Source: Flavobacteriaceae bacterium
GTDB taxonomy: Bacteria; Bacteroidota; Bacteroidia; Flavobacteriales; Flavobacteriaceae
Assembly: GCA_030683815.1 (NCBI GenBank)
Contig: JAUXPJ010000013.1
Coordinates: 1 to 64,000 of the forward strand
Reading direction: 5' to 3'
DNA: 64,000 bases
This document shows positions 45,389-54,834 of this stretch, piece by piece. Every line of letters begins with the position of its first letter. Position 1 is the first letter of the stretch. The translations under genes and the position numbers were made by a program. The notes under the pieces are model-generated. The model was not told where the DNA came from and made no database searches. It saw only the letters and a list, made by a program, of their open reading frames with translations.

Positions 45389-46417
45389 TTAATTCAGTTC
45401 ACCTCTTAATGATGTCATAAATAATTCTCTAAATTGTTGGTCTGAAAGTTCTAATCCTAATAAATACATCATCTTAGCAACTGCCGATTCTGTAGTAATA
45501 TCGAATCCGCTGATAAGACCAAGTTCTTGAAGTTGGATACTCGTTTCATATTGACCTAAAATTACGCTTCCTCCGACACATTGTGTCACATCAACTATAT
45601 GAATTCCTTTTAAAAGCGCATTTTGCAACAATTTTAAAAACCATTCAGAAGTTGGAGCATTTCCCGAACCATACGTTTCTAAAATGATACCTTTTAAATC
45701 TTTTGCGTTTAAAAAACTCTCAACTACATTTTGGGTAATGCCTGGAAATATTTTTAAAATAGCAATATTGTTATTTAATTCTTTTCGTACAATCAATTTA
45801 TCTTGATTAACAGATTTTAGCAATAAATCATGGTTAAATTTTAAATGTACGCCACTTTCTGCCAAAGCAGGATAATTAGGAGAAGTAAAAGCTTCAAAAT
45901 GCTCAGCGTTAATTTTAGTTGTTCTGTTTGCTCTATATAATTTATACTCAAAATACAAACAAACTTCAGAAATTATTGGTTTGCCATCAATTTGTGATGA
46001 TGCTATTTGGATTGAAGTTATTAGATTTTCTTTAGCATCTGTTCGTAAATCACCAATAGGCAATTGCGAACCTGTAAATATGATTGGTTTACTTAGATTT
46101 TCAAACATAAAGCTAATGGCAGAAGCGGTATAAGACATGGTGTCAGAACCGTGCAATACTACAAATCCGTCAAAATTATCGTAATTGACTTCAATAATAG
46201 CAGCAATTTTTACCCAATCATTTGGATGAATATTGGAAGAATCTAATGGTTCATCAAATGAAATCGTATCAATTTTACAATTGATCAGGTTTAACTCAGG
46301 TATATTTTTCTTTAAATTATCGAAATCAAAAGCTTTTAGCACATTTAATTTATAATCTTTAACCATCCCAATAGTTCCGCCAGTATAGATAATTAGAATA
46401 TGTGCCTTTTTTGACAT
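45389..46417 (-). CDS. ansA: L-asparaginase, type I
   Basis: A 342-residue cytosolic asparaginase hydrolysing asparagine to aspartate and ammonia. The first catalytic Thr lies in YTGGTIGM (about residue 12), and the second triad region in VLHGSDTMSYTASAISF with a nearby Lys in DLRTDAKENL. It has no signal peptide, and the length fits type I enzymes. The 172 bp between it and tRNA-Ser contain no gene. Confidence 0.93.
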   Translation of the reverse strand: MSKKAHILIIYTGGTIGMVKDYKLNVLKAFDFDNLKKNIPELNLINCKIDTISFDEPLDSSNIHPNDWVKIAAIIEVNYDNFDGFVVLHGSDTMSYTASAISFMFENLSKPIIFTGSQLPIGDLRTDAKENLITSIQIASSQIDGKPIISEVCLYFEYKLYRANRTTKINAEHFEAFTSPNYPALAESGVHLKFNHDLLLKSVNQDKLIVRKELNNNIAILKIFPGITQNVVESFLNAKDLKGIILETYGSGNAPTSEWFLKLLQNALLKGIHIVDVTQCVGGSVILGQYETSIQLQELGLISGFDITTESAVAKMMYLLGLELSDQQFRELFMTSLRGELN

Positions 46418-46514
46418 AATGTCTTATTTTAAAGTTGGAATAATTTATGATGTAAATGTATAAATAATTTTAAATCGATTTTTATTTATATTTGCTCAAC
46501 TAAAACCTTTAATT

Positions 46515-47192
46515 ATGATTTTTGGATATGTTATTTTAGGACTAATTGCACTCGTTGGGGGATTAGTTCAATGGAGATTAAAAAGTAAATTTGCTAAATA
46601 TTCTAAGTTATCGCTTAGAAATGGACTTAGCGGAAAAGAAATTGCTGAAAAAATGTTACATGACAATGGAATATTTGATGTAAAAGTAATTTCTGTCCCC
46701 GGTCGGTTAACAGATCATTACAACCCATTAAATAAAACTGTTAATTTAAGCGAAGCTGTTTATTTAGAACGCAATGCAGCAGCGGCAGCAGTTGCTGCTC
46801 ACGAATGTGGACACGCTGTTCAACATGCCATTGGATATGAATGGTTACAGTTTCGATCAAAAATGGTTCCGATGGTTCAAGTTTCCGGTCGACTGGCACA
46901 ATGGGTTATTATAGCTGGAATTTTATTGATTAATTCTTTCCCAATATTATTACCAATTGGAATTGCATTATTTGCCGCTACTGTTATCTTCAGTTTTGTA
47001 ACTTTACCTGTTGAATATGATGCCAGCAATAGAGCTTTAGCTTGGTTGCACAATAAAAATATGTTAACACAAGAAGAACAGGCTGGCGCAAAAGACGCTT
47101 TGAGTTGGGCAGCAAGAACATATGTTGTTGCAGCTATTGGAGCTTTAGTTACACTTTTATATTATATCATGATTTATATGAACAGAAGATAA
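46515..47192 (+). CDS. Membrane-bound zinc metallopeptidase (Zn_peptidase_2, YugP-like)
   Basis: A 225-residue protein. An N-terminal membrane helix (about 2-20) is followed by the catalytic helix AAHECGHAVQHA (about residue 95), giving HExxH-like zinc ligands in the form HECGH. Two further hydrophobic segments (about 120-160) and a C-terminal helix (about 200-220) anchor it. PF04298-type proteins of this size are common but uncharacterised. TATATTTG at 46487-46494 is a possible -7 box. The gene ends at a strong bidirectional terminator shared with lrp. Confidence 0.88.
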   Translation: MIFGYVILGLIALVGGLVQWRLKSKFAKYSKLSLRNGLSGKEIAEKMLHDNGIFDVKVISVPGRLTDHYNPLNKTVNLSEAVYLERNAAAAAVAAHECGHAVQHAIGYEWLQFRSKMVPMVQVSGRLAQWVIIAGILLINSFPILLPIGIALFAATVIFSFVTLPVEYDASNRALAWLHNKNMLTQEEQAGAKDALSWAARTYVVAAIGALVTLLYYIMIYMNRR

Positions 47193-47211
47193 TCTATCAA
47201 TTAAAAAACAT

Positions 47212-47239
47212 AAAAAATCCCGCAGAAGCGGGATTTTTT
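47212..47239. terminator. Bidirectional rho-independent terminator
   Basis: A 12-bp stem (AAAAAATCCCGC with GCGGGATTTTTT) and 4-nt loop lie between the convergent peptidase and Lrp-family genes, two bases from the lrp stop. Confidence 0.95.
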
Positions 47240-47240
47240 A

Positions 47241-47702
47241 TTATATCTGTATTTGTCGATTAATTTCTTGATCAAGTGAAATAAACGTTTCTGTTCTGGA
47301 AACACCTTCAATTGCCTGTATTTTTTTGCTGAGCAGTTCCATTAAATGTTCGTTGTTTTTACTCAATACTTTTATAAAAATTCCGTAATTGCCTGTTGTA
47401 TAATGACTTTCAATTACTTCAGGGATTTCTTTTAATTTTCTAATTACTGATTTATATTGATCCGAAGAATTCAAATAAATACCAACAAATGCCAAAGTAT
47501 TATAACCTAAAGTTTTAGAATTGATGATAAATTTAGAACCGTTAAAAAGTCCTCCTTCTTCTAATTTATTAAGTCTTTGATGAATTGCAGCACCCGAAAT
47601 TCCTATTTCACGCGAAATTTTTAGGATGGGAGTACGCGCATCTTCGGTTAAATGCCTTAAAATAATTTTATCGATTCCATCAATATGTAACTCTTTACTC
47701 AT
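47241..47702 (-). CDS. Lrp/AsnC-family transcriptional regulator
   Basis: A 153-residue regulator. The N-terminal winged HTH (about 1-65) has DKIILRHLTEDARTPILKIS and GISGAAIHQRLNKLEEGG; the C-terminal RAM effector-binding domain (about 75-150) has GIYLNSSDQYKSVIRKL and the SHYTTGNYGIFIKV strand. These proteins form octamers and sense amino acids or their derivatives. The ligand cannot be deduced. It is transcribed separately from accC, behind a 16-bp hairpin. Confidence 0.92.
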   Translation of the reverse strand: MSKELHIDGIDKIILRHLTEDARTPILKISREIGISGAAIHQRLNKLEEGGLFNGSKFIINSKTLGYNTLAFVGIYLNSSDQYKSVIRKLKEIPEVIESHYTTGNYGIFIKVLSKNNEHLMELLSKKIQAIEGVSRTETFISLDQEINRQIQI

Positions 47703-47731
47703 TAAATCTGTGAAATTATAAGTAAATATAA

Positions 47732-47769
47732 AAAAATAAAGGATATATCAAGCTATATCCTTTATTTTT
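47732..47769 (-). terminator. Strong hairpin / terminator downstream of accC
   Basis: A perfect 16-bp AT-rich stem at 47732-47747 and 47754-47769 with loop TCAAGC. On the minus strand it is followed by a run of seven Ts. It lies between the end of the fabH-accB-accC operon and the start of lrp. Confidence 0.8.
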
Positions 47770-47885
47770 ATTTAAATATGAAATAGTCATGTTTAAAAAA
47801 ACACAATTGCGAAGCACTCACTGAACACTAAAACAAATAAAATTCAGTGAAGTAAACTTTGATGAAAAAATATTAATCAAACCGG

Positions 47886-47905
47886 CGTCCGTCAGCTGAC
47901 GGACG
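47886..47905. repeat. Perfect 20-bp palindrome
   Basis: The 20 bases CGTCCGTCAGCTGACGGACG are identical on both strands and GC-rich in an AT-rich gap, 42 bp beyond the accC stop. It could be an operator, a REP-like element, or part of the operon's 3' end; there is no T-run beside it. Confidence 0.75.
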
Positions 47906-47947
47906 ACAAATTGAAAACAATAAATATCTGCATATGAAATCAAATTA

Positions 47948-49285
47948 TTATTCCATCTTAAATGACTCCATGAATTTGGTGGTATAATTTCCAGCTAAAT
48001 AGTCCGGATGATCCATTAATTGACGGTGAAAAGGTATCGTAGTTTTAATTCCTTCAATTACAAATTCATCGAGAGCTCTGCGCATTTTATTGATGGCTTC
48101 TTCTCTTGTTTGCGCAGTTGTAATCAACTTAGCAATCATTGAATCGTAATTTGGCGGAATCGTATAATTTGAATAAACATGGGTATCAATACGAATTCCG
48201 TGACCTCCAGGTGCATGAAGCGTTGTTATTCTCCCTGGTGATGGTCTAAAATCATTATACGGATCTTCAGCGTTAATCCTACATTCTATGGAATGTAAAT
48301 TTGGAAAATAATTTTTTCCGGAAATTGGAATACCGGCTGCAACTTTGATTTGCTCACGTATCAAATCATAATCTATTACTTGTTCTGTAATTGGATGTTC
48401 TACTTGAATACGGGTATTCATTTCCATAAAGTAGAAATTTTTGTGCTTATCAACCAAAAATTCTATGGTTCCAACACCTTCATAACGAATATTTTCAACA
48501 GCTTTTACCGCTGCTTCTCCCATTTTTTTTCTCAACTGAGGAGTCATAAATGGAGATGGAGTTTCTTCGGTTAATTTTTGATGTCGACGTTGTATAGAAC
48601 AATCTCTTTCTGATAAATGACAAGCCGTTCCGTATTGATCTCCTACAACTTGAATTTCTATATGTCGCGGTTCTTCAATCAGTTTTTCTAAATACATGCC
48701 ATCATTACCAAATGAAGCTTTGGCTTCTAATTTAGCGCTTTCAAAAGCATCTTTTAGATTTTCTTTTTTCCAAACAGCACGCATCCCTTTTCCTCCACCG
48801 CCTGCTGTTGCTTTTAACATAACAGGGTAGCCAATTTCTTCCGCTAAAATTTCAGTTTGTTCATATGATTCTAACAATCCTTCTGAACCTGGGATTACAG
48901 GAACACCTGCTGCTATCATAGTTGCTTTAGCTGTAGCTTTATCTCCCATTTTGGCAATCATTTCTGGAGAAGCACCTATAAACTTGATTTTATAATCTTC
49001 ACAAAGTTTAGAGAATTTTGCATTTTCAGATAGAAACCCATAACCCGGATGAATTGCGTCAGCGTTGGTAATTTCAGCAGCAGCTAAGATATTAGACATC
49101 TTCAAATATGATTCAGAACTTGGAGGAGGTCCAATACAAACAGCTTCATCGGCAAACTTTACATGCAAACTTTCTGCATCGGCAGTAGAATAAACGGCAA
49201 CTGTTTTGATGCCCATTTCTTTACAGGTACGGATAATTCGCAAGGCAATTTCGCCTCTGTTGGCAATCAATATTTTTTTAAACAT
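47948..49285 (-). CDS. accC: Acetyl-CoA carboxylase, biotin carboxylase subunit
   Basis: A 445-residue ATP-grasp enzyme that carboxylates biotin on AccB, the first half-reaction of malonyl-CoA synthesis. Landmarks are [16 protein letters not shown], the [12 protein letters not shown] segment, the glycine-rich ATP loop ([14 protein letters not shown]), [13 protein letters not shown], and the catalytic [19 protein letters not shown] stretch, here with [10 protein letters not shown]. It follows accB by 27 bp. Confidence 0.96.
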   Translation of the reverse strand: MFKKILIANRGEIALRIIRTCKEMGIKTVAVYSTADAESLHVKFADEAVCIGPPPSSESYLKMSNILAAAEITNADAIHPGYGFLSENAKFSKLCEDYKIKFIGASPEMIAKMGDKATAKATMIAAGVPVIPGSEGLLESYEQTEILAEEIGYPVMLKATAGGGGKGMRAVWKKENLKDAFESAKLEAKASFGNDGMYLEKLIEEPRHIEIQVVGDQYGTACHLSERDCSIQRRHQKLTEETPSPFMTPQLRKKMGEAAVKAVENIRYEGVGTIEFLVDKHKNFYFMEMNTRIQVEHPITEQVIDYDLIREQIKVAAGIPISGKNYFPNLHSIECRINAEDPYNDFRPSPGRITTLHAPGGHGIRIDTHVYSNYTIPPNYDSMIAKLITTAQTREEAINKMRRALDEFVIEGIKTTIPFHRQLMDHPDYLAGNYTTKFMESFKME

Positions 49286-49312
49286 AATTGTTTTTTTTAT
49301 ATTTAAATGATA

Positions 49313-49798
49313 TTAAACTGACTCCACTAAAAATAATGGTTGACCGAATTCTACAGGAGTTATGTCATCAACTAAAATCTTAACAATTTTACCCGAAACT
49401 TCAGATTCGATTTCATTGAATAATTTCATCGCCTCAATAATACAAACTACTTTTCCCTTTTGCACCATATCTCCAACTTCAATAAAATTTGGTTTATCAG
49501 GAGCCGGTTTTCTGTATAAAGTCCCGATAATTGGAGAAGTTATGGTAATTAAATTTGAATCATCTAATGGAGTTTCTGCTGGTTTCATTCCATGAGTTTC
49601 AACATTTGGCATCATTTGATGAGAAAAAGACGTTTGAACTGGAGCTTGTGGATAATGACCTGTTTGCATCATAGATGCATCAGCATATCCTGGGCCAGTT
49701 TTAATAGTAATCTTAATATCCTCCATCTCAAGTTTTACTTCGCTTGCTCCAGATTTAGCAACGAACTTAATTAAATTTTGAATTTCTTTTAAATCCAT
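49313..49798 (-). CDS. accB: Biotin carboxyl carrier protein of acetyl-CoA carboxylase
   Basis: A 161-residue BCCP. The N-terminal helix ([17 protein letters not shown]) is followed by a flexible Gln/Pro/Met-rich linker (about 45-80) and a C-terminal biotinyl domain (about 82-161) with the biotin-accepting Lys in [11 protein letters not shown] chose the ATG at 49798; an in-frame TTG three codons earlier is unlikely. It lies 24 bp after fabH and 27 bp before accC. Confidence 0.95.
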   Translation of the reverse strand: MDLKEIQNLIKFVAKSGASEVKLEMEDIKITIKTGPGYADASMMQTGHYPQAPVQTSFSHQMMPNVETHGMKPAETPLDDSNLITITSPIIGTLYRKPAPDKPNFIEVGDMVQKGKVVCIIEAMKLFNEIESEVSGKIVKILVDDITPVEFGQPLFLVESV

Positions 49799-49822
49799 TT
49801 TTCTCAAGTTTAAATTAGTTAT

Positions 49823-50821
49823 TTAGTTAGTATTATACGCCCATGTTAAGTAGATTGCTCCCCAAGAGAATCCTCCACCAAAAGCGGCAAAAATTAATTT
49901 ATCTCCTTTTTTTAATTGACTTTCATAATCATTTAACAACAAAGGTAATGTAGCAGAAGTTGTATTTCCATATTTTTGGATGTTCATCATCACTTTTGAT
50001 GTATCTAAATCAAATCTTGATGCTGTTGCGTCAATTATTCTTTTATTAGCCTGATGTGCCACCAGCCAATCAATTTCATCTTTTTCAAGTTGATTGCGTT
50101 CTAACAATTTTTTTGCTGATTCTGCCATATTAGAAACTGCATATTTAAATACTGTTTTTCCTTCTTGATGTACAAAATGTTTCTTTTGATCAATTGTTTC
50201 ATGAGTTGGAGGATAAAGAGAACCGCCCGCTTCTACTTTTAAGAAATCTCTACCACTTCCATCGGTTCTTAAATACTCATCTATTAAACCAAATCCTTCA
50301 TTATTGGGTTCAAAAAGCACGGCTCCTGCGGCATCTCCAAAAATGATACATGTTTTTCTGTCGGTATAATCAATAAATGATGAATTCATATCCGAACCTA
50401 TTAGTAGGATTTTCTTATATTTTCCTGATTCAATATAGGTTGATGCCACTGACATTCCATATAAAAAACTGGAACAGGCAGATTCTAAATCGAACGAAAA
50501 AGCATTGGTCGCACCAATTTCTGTTGCAACAAAAGCGGCTGTTGATGCAGCTTTCATATCGGGTGTTGCGGTTGCAATGATGACTAAATCTATTTCTTCT
50601 GGCTTTACTTTTGTTTTGCTAAATAAGTCATTTGCTGCGTGAATTGCCATAAAAGAGGATCCTTTTCCTACTCCTTTTAATATTCTTCTTTCTTCAATTC
50701 CGGTTCTTGTCAAAATCCAATCGCTTGTAGTGTCAACCATTTTTTCGAGAATTTCATTTGTCAAAACATACTCAGGCAAATATTTCCCAACAGCAGTAAT
50801 TGCGGCAGTAACCTTCTTCAT
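49823..50821 (-). CDS. fabH: 3-oxoacyl-[acyl-carrier-protein] synthase III
   Basis: A 332-residue condensing enzyme that starts fatty-acid chains from acyl-CoA and malonyl-ACP. The Cys-His-Asn triad is visible in DLESACSSFLYG, WLVAHQANKRI and QKYGNTTSATLP; substrate segments include DWILTRTGIEERR and the C-terminal FAAFGGGFSWGA. First gene of the fabH-accB-accC group, separated from rpmF by a terminator-like hairpin. Confidence 0.96.
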   Translation of the reverse strand: MKKVTAAITAVGKYLPEYVLTNEILEKMVDTTSDWILTRTGIEERRILKGVGKGSSFMAIHAANDLFSKTKVKPEEIDLVIIATATPDMKAASTAAFVATEIGATNAFSFDLESACSSFLYGMSVASTYIESGKYKKILLIGSDMNSSFIDYTDRKTCIIFGDAAGAVLFEPNNEGFGLIDEYLRTDGSGRDFLKVEAGGSLYPPTHETIDQKKHFVHQEGKTVFKYAVSNMAESAKKLLERNQLEKDEIDWLVAHQANKRIIDATASRFDLDTSKVMMNIQKYGNTTSATLPLLLNDYESQLKKGDKLIFAAFGGGFSWGAIYLTWAYNTN

Positions 50822-50946
50822 TAATTGTTTTTTATTATTAAATTATGTCTAACTTCTCAATTTTAGAGGGGTCAAATTTCAGCATTTTTTTTCAAAAAAT
50901 AACTACTTTTTGTCGTTTTTTACCATTTTTTAATCATTTTAAACGA

Positions 50947-50972
50947 AAAAACCTCCAAAAATGGAGGTTTTT
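50947..50972 (-). terminator. Terminator-like hairpin between rpmF and fabH
   Basis: An 11-bp stem (AAAAACCTCCA with TGGAGGTTTTT) with AAAA loop lies 23 bp after the rpmF stop; on the minus strand a run of Ts follows. It would separate DUF177-rpmF from fabH-accBC or act as an attenuator. Confidence 0.88.
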
Positions 50973-50994
50973 AAAGTTTTAAAAAACAAACTTT

Positions 50995-51189
50995 TTAAGC
51001 AGATTTTTGTTCAGAATCAATTAATATCTGACCTCTGTAATATAGTCTTCCTTCATGCCAATGTGCTCTATGGTATAAATGAGCTTCACCGGTTGTAGGG
51101 TCGGTTGCAATTTGTGGAATTGTTGCTTTATAATGAGTTCTTCTTTTATCTCTTCTCGTTTTGGAGGTTTTTCTCTTAGGATGTGCCAT
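50995..51189 (-). CDS. rpmF: 50S ribosomal protein L32
   Basis: A 64-residue bL32. The basic N-terminus [20 protein letters not shown] is diagnostic. The four zinc-binding cysteines found in some L32 proteins are missing, so this is the zinc-independent form, with His-rich [11 protein letters not shown] in the middle. It lies 9 bp after the DUF177 gene, a widely conserved pair. Confidence 0.97.
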   Translation of the reverse strand: MAHPKRKTSKTRRDKRRTHYKATIPQIATDPTTGEAHLYHRAHWHEGRLYYRGQILIDSEQKSA

Positions 51190-51198
51190 TGTAGTATT

Positions 51199-51726
51199 TT
51201 ATTTAGTGTTTTTAAAATCTTTTAATTTATCCCATCTGGGATCAATATTTTCTACTTTTATTTCTTTTACTTCTAACTCTTTTAACTTTTCAATTACTTC
51301 AGATTTTAACGATCCATCTATAACTTTTGGATGAATTCTTTTTAATGGAACAGCTAAAATAATAGACTCGTATATATATTGAGTAATGTTTAACTGGAAT
51401 TCTGTATGAGGAATTACTAAAATCTCATCGTGATCATCATTATAAATTTCACCAAATTTTACAATAAGTTTAAATTCATTATTGATTGGTTGATTAAATA
51501 ATTCATTGGAAATATCACAGGCAACTGTTACACTTCCGCTGAATTGAAAATCCAACTCTAAAATTGTTGCTTTTTTCACAAAGGATAAATCAACTTTTAC
51601 ATCAACATCATCAAACTCATCGTACTGAAAAGTTTCAAAGAACTTTTTGTCAATTTGATATTCAAACTGATGTTTTCCTTCCTTTAAACCAATGAAAGGA
51701 ATAATAAACGTGTTCATCTCTTTCAT
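51199..51726 (-). CDS. DUF177 (YceD-family) protein
   Basis: A 175-residue protein of the DUF177/YceD family, encoded next to rpmF in most bacteria and linked to 23S rRNA accumulation in some. Typical segments are FIIPFIGLKEGKHQFEYQID, the SGSVTVACDISNELF stretch and the C-terminal DPRWDKLKDFK, which ends in the characteristic Asp-Pro-Arg-Trp. I chose the ATG at 51726; the frame runs upstream to a TTG at 51750, but family proteins begin shortly before the FxIPF motif. Confidence 0.9.
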   Translation of the reverse strand: MKEMNTFIIPFIGLKEGKHQFEYQIDKKFFETFQYDEFDDVDVKVDLSFVKKATILELDFQFSGSVTVACDISNELFNQPINNEFKLIVKFGEIYNDDHDEILVIPHTEFQLNITQYIYESIILAVPLKRIHPKVIDGSLKSEVIEKLKELEVKEIKVENIDPRWDKLKDFKNTK

Positions 51727-51805
51727 CATGCTATCAAATTGAGCGTGCAAAGATATAAATATTTACTCTAATTGAAAAATATCTATTTCTAAAATTTAAA
51801 GAAAT

Positions 51806-52837
51806 TTATTCTAAACGATTATCAACCAGTGCTAAATAATCTGTTCTAGTTTTATAAATTTGTATAGCGGCAAATAAAGCTTCCTTAAATGAGGTTTCTT
51901 CTGCCAATCCTTTTCCTGCAATTTCATAGGCAGTTCCATGATCTGGCGATGTTCTGATTCTTTTAATTCCCGCACTAAAATTGACACCTCTACCAAATGA
52001 CAATGCTTTAAAAGGAGCCAAACCTTGATCATGATACATAGCTAAAACTCCATCAAATTTAGAAAACAACTTAGTTCCGAAGAAACTATCAGCTGAATAG
52101 GGTCCTTGAACAAATTTTCCTTCTTGTTGAATTTCTGCGATTGTAGGTCTAACAATATCATCGTCTTCATTTCCAATAACTCCTTTATCTCCACAATGTG
52201 GATTTAATCCTAAAATGGCAATTTTTGGTTTTGTAACACCAAAATCTTGAATTAGTGAATTGTGAAAAATGGATACTTTTCTTTTGATAAGTTCTGGAGT
52301 GATACTTTCTGAAATCTTTGAAATTGGAATATGAGCTGTTATTAATCCTAACTTAATTTCATCAGTCATTAACACCATTAACGGCTCATCATCACCAAAT
52401 TTCTTAGCTAAATATTCCGTTTGACCAGGGAAAATAAAATTGGCAGATTGGGCATTGTCCTTATTAATTGGAGCAGTAACCAATACGTCAATTTCATTGT
52501 TAATCAATGCATTTGTTGCAGCTTCCAAAGAAAGTATTGCATATTTTCCTGCCATTTTAGATGCTTTGCCAAAAACAACATTAACATCTTCTTTCCAAAC
52601 ATTGACTAAGTTTAATTTTCCTTGTATTGCTTGGTTAACATACGAAATTCCATGAATTGGAGTATCCATATCTAATTCTTTCTTATGGATAGAAACTACT
52701 TTATTGGATGCAAAGATTATAGGAGTACAAAACTCTAACATCCGTTTGTCTGCAAATGATTTTAATATGATTTCAATTCCAATTCCGTTAATATCTCCAA
52801 CAGAAATTCCAACTTTAATATTTTCGTTTTTACTCAT
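51806..52837 (-). CDS. pdxA: 4-hydroxythreonine-4-phosphate dehydrogenase
   Basis: A 343-residue PdxA of the DXP-dependent pyridoxal phosphate pathway, which oxidises 4-phosphohydroxy-L-threonine with NAD. Conserved elements are KVGISVGDINGIGIE, APINKDNAQ, the metal-binding His in TAHIPIS and LNPHCGDKG, and MYHDQGLAPFKAL with RTSPDHGTAYEIAGK near the end. I chose the ATG at 52837 over an upstream GTG (52843). It is divergent from ribE across a 58-bp gap. Confidence 0.95.
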   Translation of the reverse strand: MSKNENIKVGISVGDINGIGIEIILKSFADKRMLEFCTPIIFASNKVVSIHKKELDMDTPIHGISYVNQAIQGKLNLVNVWKEDVNVVFGKASKMAGKYAILSLEAATNALINNEIDVLVTAPINKDNAQSANFIFPGQTEYLAKKFGDDEPLMVLMTDEIKLGLITAHIPISKISESITPELIKRKVSIFHNSLIQDFGVTKPKIAILGLNPHCGDKGVIGNEDDDIVRPTIAEIQQEGKFVQGPYSADSFFGTKLFSKFDGVLAMYHDQGLAPFKALSFGRGVNFSAGIKRIRTSPDHGTAYEIAGKGLAEETSFKEALFAAIQIYKTRTDYLALVDNRLE

Positions 52838-52895
52838 AATCACTCATTTATTATTCCTACTTTTGAATAGCCAAAAATAGCCAAAATTTAATTAA

Positions 52896-53483
52896 ATGTT
52901 TACAGGAATTATAGAAAGTATTGGTATTGTTAAAAACCTAGTAAATGAAGGTGATAACTTACACATTTCCGTTGAAAGTCGATTAACTCCGGAATTAAAA
53001 ATAGACCAAAGCATGTCCCATAATGGCACTTGCTTAACCATTGTTAATATTGATGGTGATATTTATACTGTTACTGCCATTAAAGAAACTTTAGAAAAAA
53101 CCAATCTAGGAAAATTAAAAATTGGTTCTAAAATTAATTTAGAGCGCGCCATGATTCTAGGTGCTAGATTAGATGGACATATTGTTCAGGGTCATGTTGA
53201 CCAAATTGCTACTTGTTCACACATTTTAGAAGAAGATGGAAGTTGGGTTTTTACTTTTCAACATAACTCCGTTCATAAAGATAATATCACTATTGAAAAG
53301 GGTTCAATCACTATTAATGGTGTCAGCTTAACCGTTATCAATTCAAAAGAAAATGAATTTAGTGTTGCTATTATACCTTATACATTTGAAAACACTAATT
53401 TTCATCAAATAAAAGTTGGAACAACAGTAAATTTAGAATTTGATGTAATTGGGAAATATGTTGCAAGATTGCTGAAAAAATAA
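52896..53483 (+). CDS. ribE: Riboflavin synthase, alpha subunit
   Basis: A 195-residue trimeric enzyme joining two lumazine molecules into riboflavin. It opens with the invariant MFTGIIESIGIV and consists of two similar lumazine-binding barrels (about 1-97 and 98-190). NGTCLTIV in the first matches NGVSLTVI in the second, and GHIVQGHVDQ lies at the junction. No FMN riboswitch is visible in the short 58-bp upstream gap. It is convergent with the priming-transferase gene. Confidence 0.95.
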   Translation: MFTGIIESIGIVKNLVNEGDNLHISVESRLTPELKIDQSMSHNGTCLTIVNIDGDIYTVTAIKETLEKTNLGKLKIGSKINLERAMILGARLDGHIVQGHVDQIATCSHILEEDGSWVFTFQHNSVHKDNITIEKGSITINGVSLTVINSKENEFSVAIIPYTFENTNFHQIKVGTTVNLEFDVIGKYVARLLKK

Positions 53484-53496
53484 TTTTTTGTTTTTT

Positions 53497-54591
53497 TTAA
53501 ATATTATTTTTAATTTTTAACTTTTTGTTCAAAAAATAAAAGAAGCCATATAAAAAAAAGTACAGAAATGCTAAAAGACTTAACACCCAATAACTATTAA
53601 ATAATATTGAAATTTGATAAATAATTGAAGCAATAAACAGAGATAAAATTGAGATTAAAATACTGGTTTGAATATGTGAGTAACCAATATTAATTAGTAT
53701 ATGATGTATGTGATTTTTATCCGGTTGAAGTATCGGTTTATTCGTAAAGTATCTGAATAACATGATGCGTGTAGTGTCAAAGATTGGAATAAACAATATA
53801 CTTACTATTAAAATTGGAATATTTTCTGCTTTTATTGAAGTATAATTTAAAAATTGCGCTTCATTAATCGTAATTAACTTTAGGGTTAAAACAACAATAA
53901 TAAATCCAATAAAAAGAGAACCGGTATCTCCCATAAAAAGTTTACGATTTAATTTACTTGAAAGATTAAACCTTAAAAAAGCAAAAAACATCCCTAACAT
54001 TATTATTGTTATTAAAAAGTAAAAAGGTTCATCCAATTTATAAAATAAGAATCCAAAAAATGACATAATTATTATACCAACTGAGGTTGCTAAACCATCA
54101 ACTCCATCAATCAAATTAAATGCATTGATTATGCCTAACATAAAAACTATTAATAAGGGCATAATTACCCAGGGAGAAATATAATAGATTCCTAAAAAAC
54201 CATTAAGATTACTTACTATAAATTCCTTAGATAACAATATTAAGGAAATAGAAATTAATTGAGCAGCAATTTTCGCTCTGGGAGTTGTCGAAACTAAATC
54301 ATCTTTAAGACCAGCCACAAATAATACAGCAATAGCAGACACTAGATAATTACTGCTGAATATTAAGTACTCATTTTTTAAAAAGGAATACATAATTATA
54401 AAACTTATAAAAAAAGCCACTCCACCAAAAGCAGGTGTAATTATATTGTGAGAACTTCTTCCATTGGGCTTAACCAATAATCGCCTTTGTTGAGCAACCC
54501 ATATTATTTTAGGTATTAAAAGATATGTTATAAAAAAAGCTCCAGAAAAGAAAAACAATATCTTAAAAATCATCGGGTAATTGTCAAACAT
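53497..54591 (-). CDS. Undecaprenyl-phosphate sugar-1-phosphate transferase (WecA/MraY family)
   Basis: A 364-residue polytopic enzyme with about eleven membrane helices. Signature loops are FGGVAFFISF near the start, AGLKDDLVSTTPRAK with the catalytic Asp pair, NAFNLIDGVDGLATSVG, and FMGDTGSLFIGFI, followed by the cytosolic NKPILQPDKNHIHHILI loop. This is the WecA-like branch that links a HexNAc-1-phosphate to undecaprenyl phosphate, the first step of a lipid-linked glycan. I chose the ATG at 54591 over an upstream TTG. A minus-strand TATATTTG box (54625-54632) lies 34 bp upstream. It probably primes the repeat unit built by the cluster to its right. Confidence 0.9.
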   Translation of the reverse strand: MFDNYPMIFKILFFFSGAFFITYLLIPKIIWVAQQRRLLVKPNGRSSHNIITPAFGGVAFFISFIIMYSFLKNEYLIFSSNYLVSAIAVLFVAGLKDDLVSTTPRAKIAAQLISISLILLSKEFIVSNLNGFLGIYYISPWVIMPLLIVFMLGIINAFNLIDGVDGLATSVGIIIMSFFGFLFYKLDEPFYFLITIIMLGMFFAFLRFNLSSKLNRKLFMGDTGSLFIGFIIVVLTLKLITINEAQFLNYTSIKAENIPILIVSILFIPIFDTTRIMLFRYFTNKPILQPDKNHIHHILINIGYSHIQTSILISILSLFIASIIYQISILFNSYWVLSLLAFLYFFLYGFFYFLNKKLKIKNNI

Positions 54592-54834
54592 AGCAATCAA
54601 ATATTATTTCATTTTAAAACTTTGCAAATATATCCATTATTAAATAATTATAAAGTATATTTTTTATTTAAAAAATCAGTTATTGATAACTTGAAAACGG
54701 TATTTACCAGATAAAATTGTGTTTTAAATTATAAAACTTTCTCAAATTCAAATATCTAAACTTGAATATATTATTTTTCTGCGAAAAATAATTAAAAAAA
54801 GGTAGAAATACTAAAATAATCGAAATATTTCTCC
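54592..54834. other. AT-rich gap upstream of the priming transferase
   Basis: Apart from the TATATTTG box near 54625 there is no coding frame, RNA or clear repeat here. It ends at the edge of the IS21-like remnant. Confidence 0.5.

Noticed and set aside
52838-52895. FMN riboswitch before ribE
   Set aside because: The divergent gap is only 58 bp, too short for the aptamer, and shows no matching helices.
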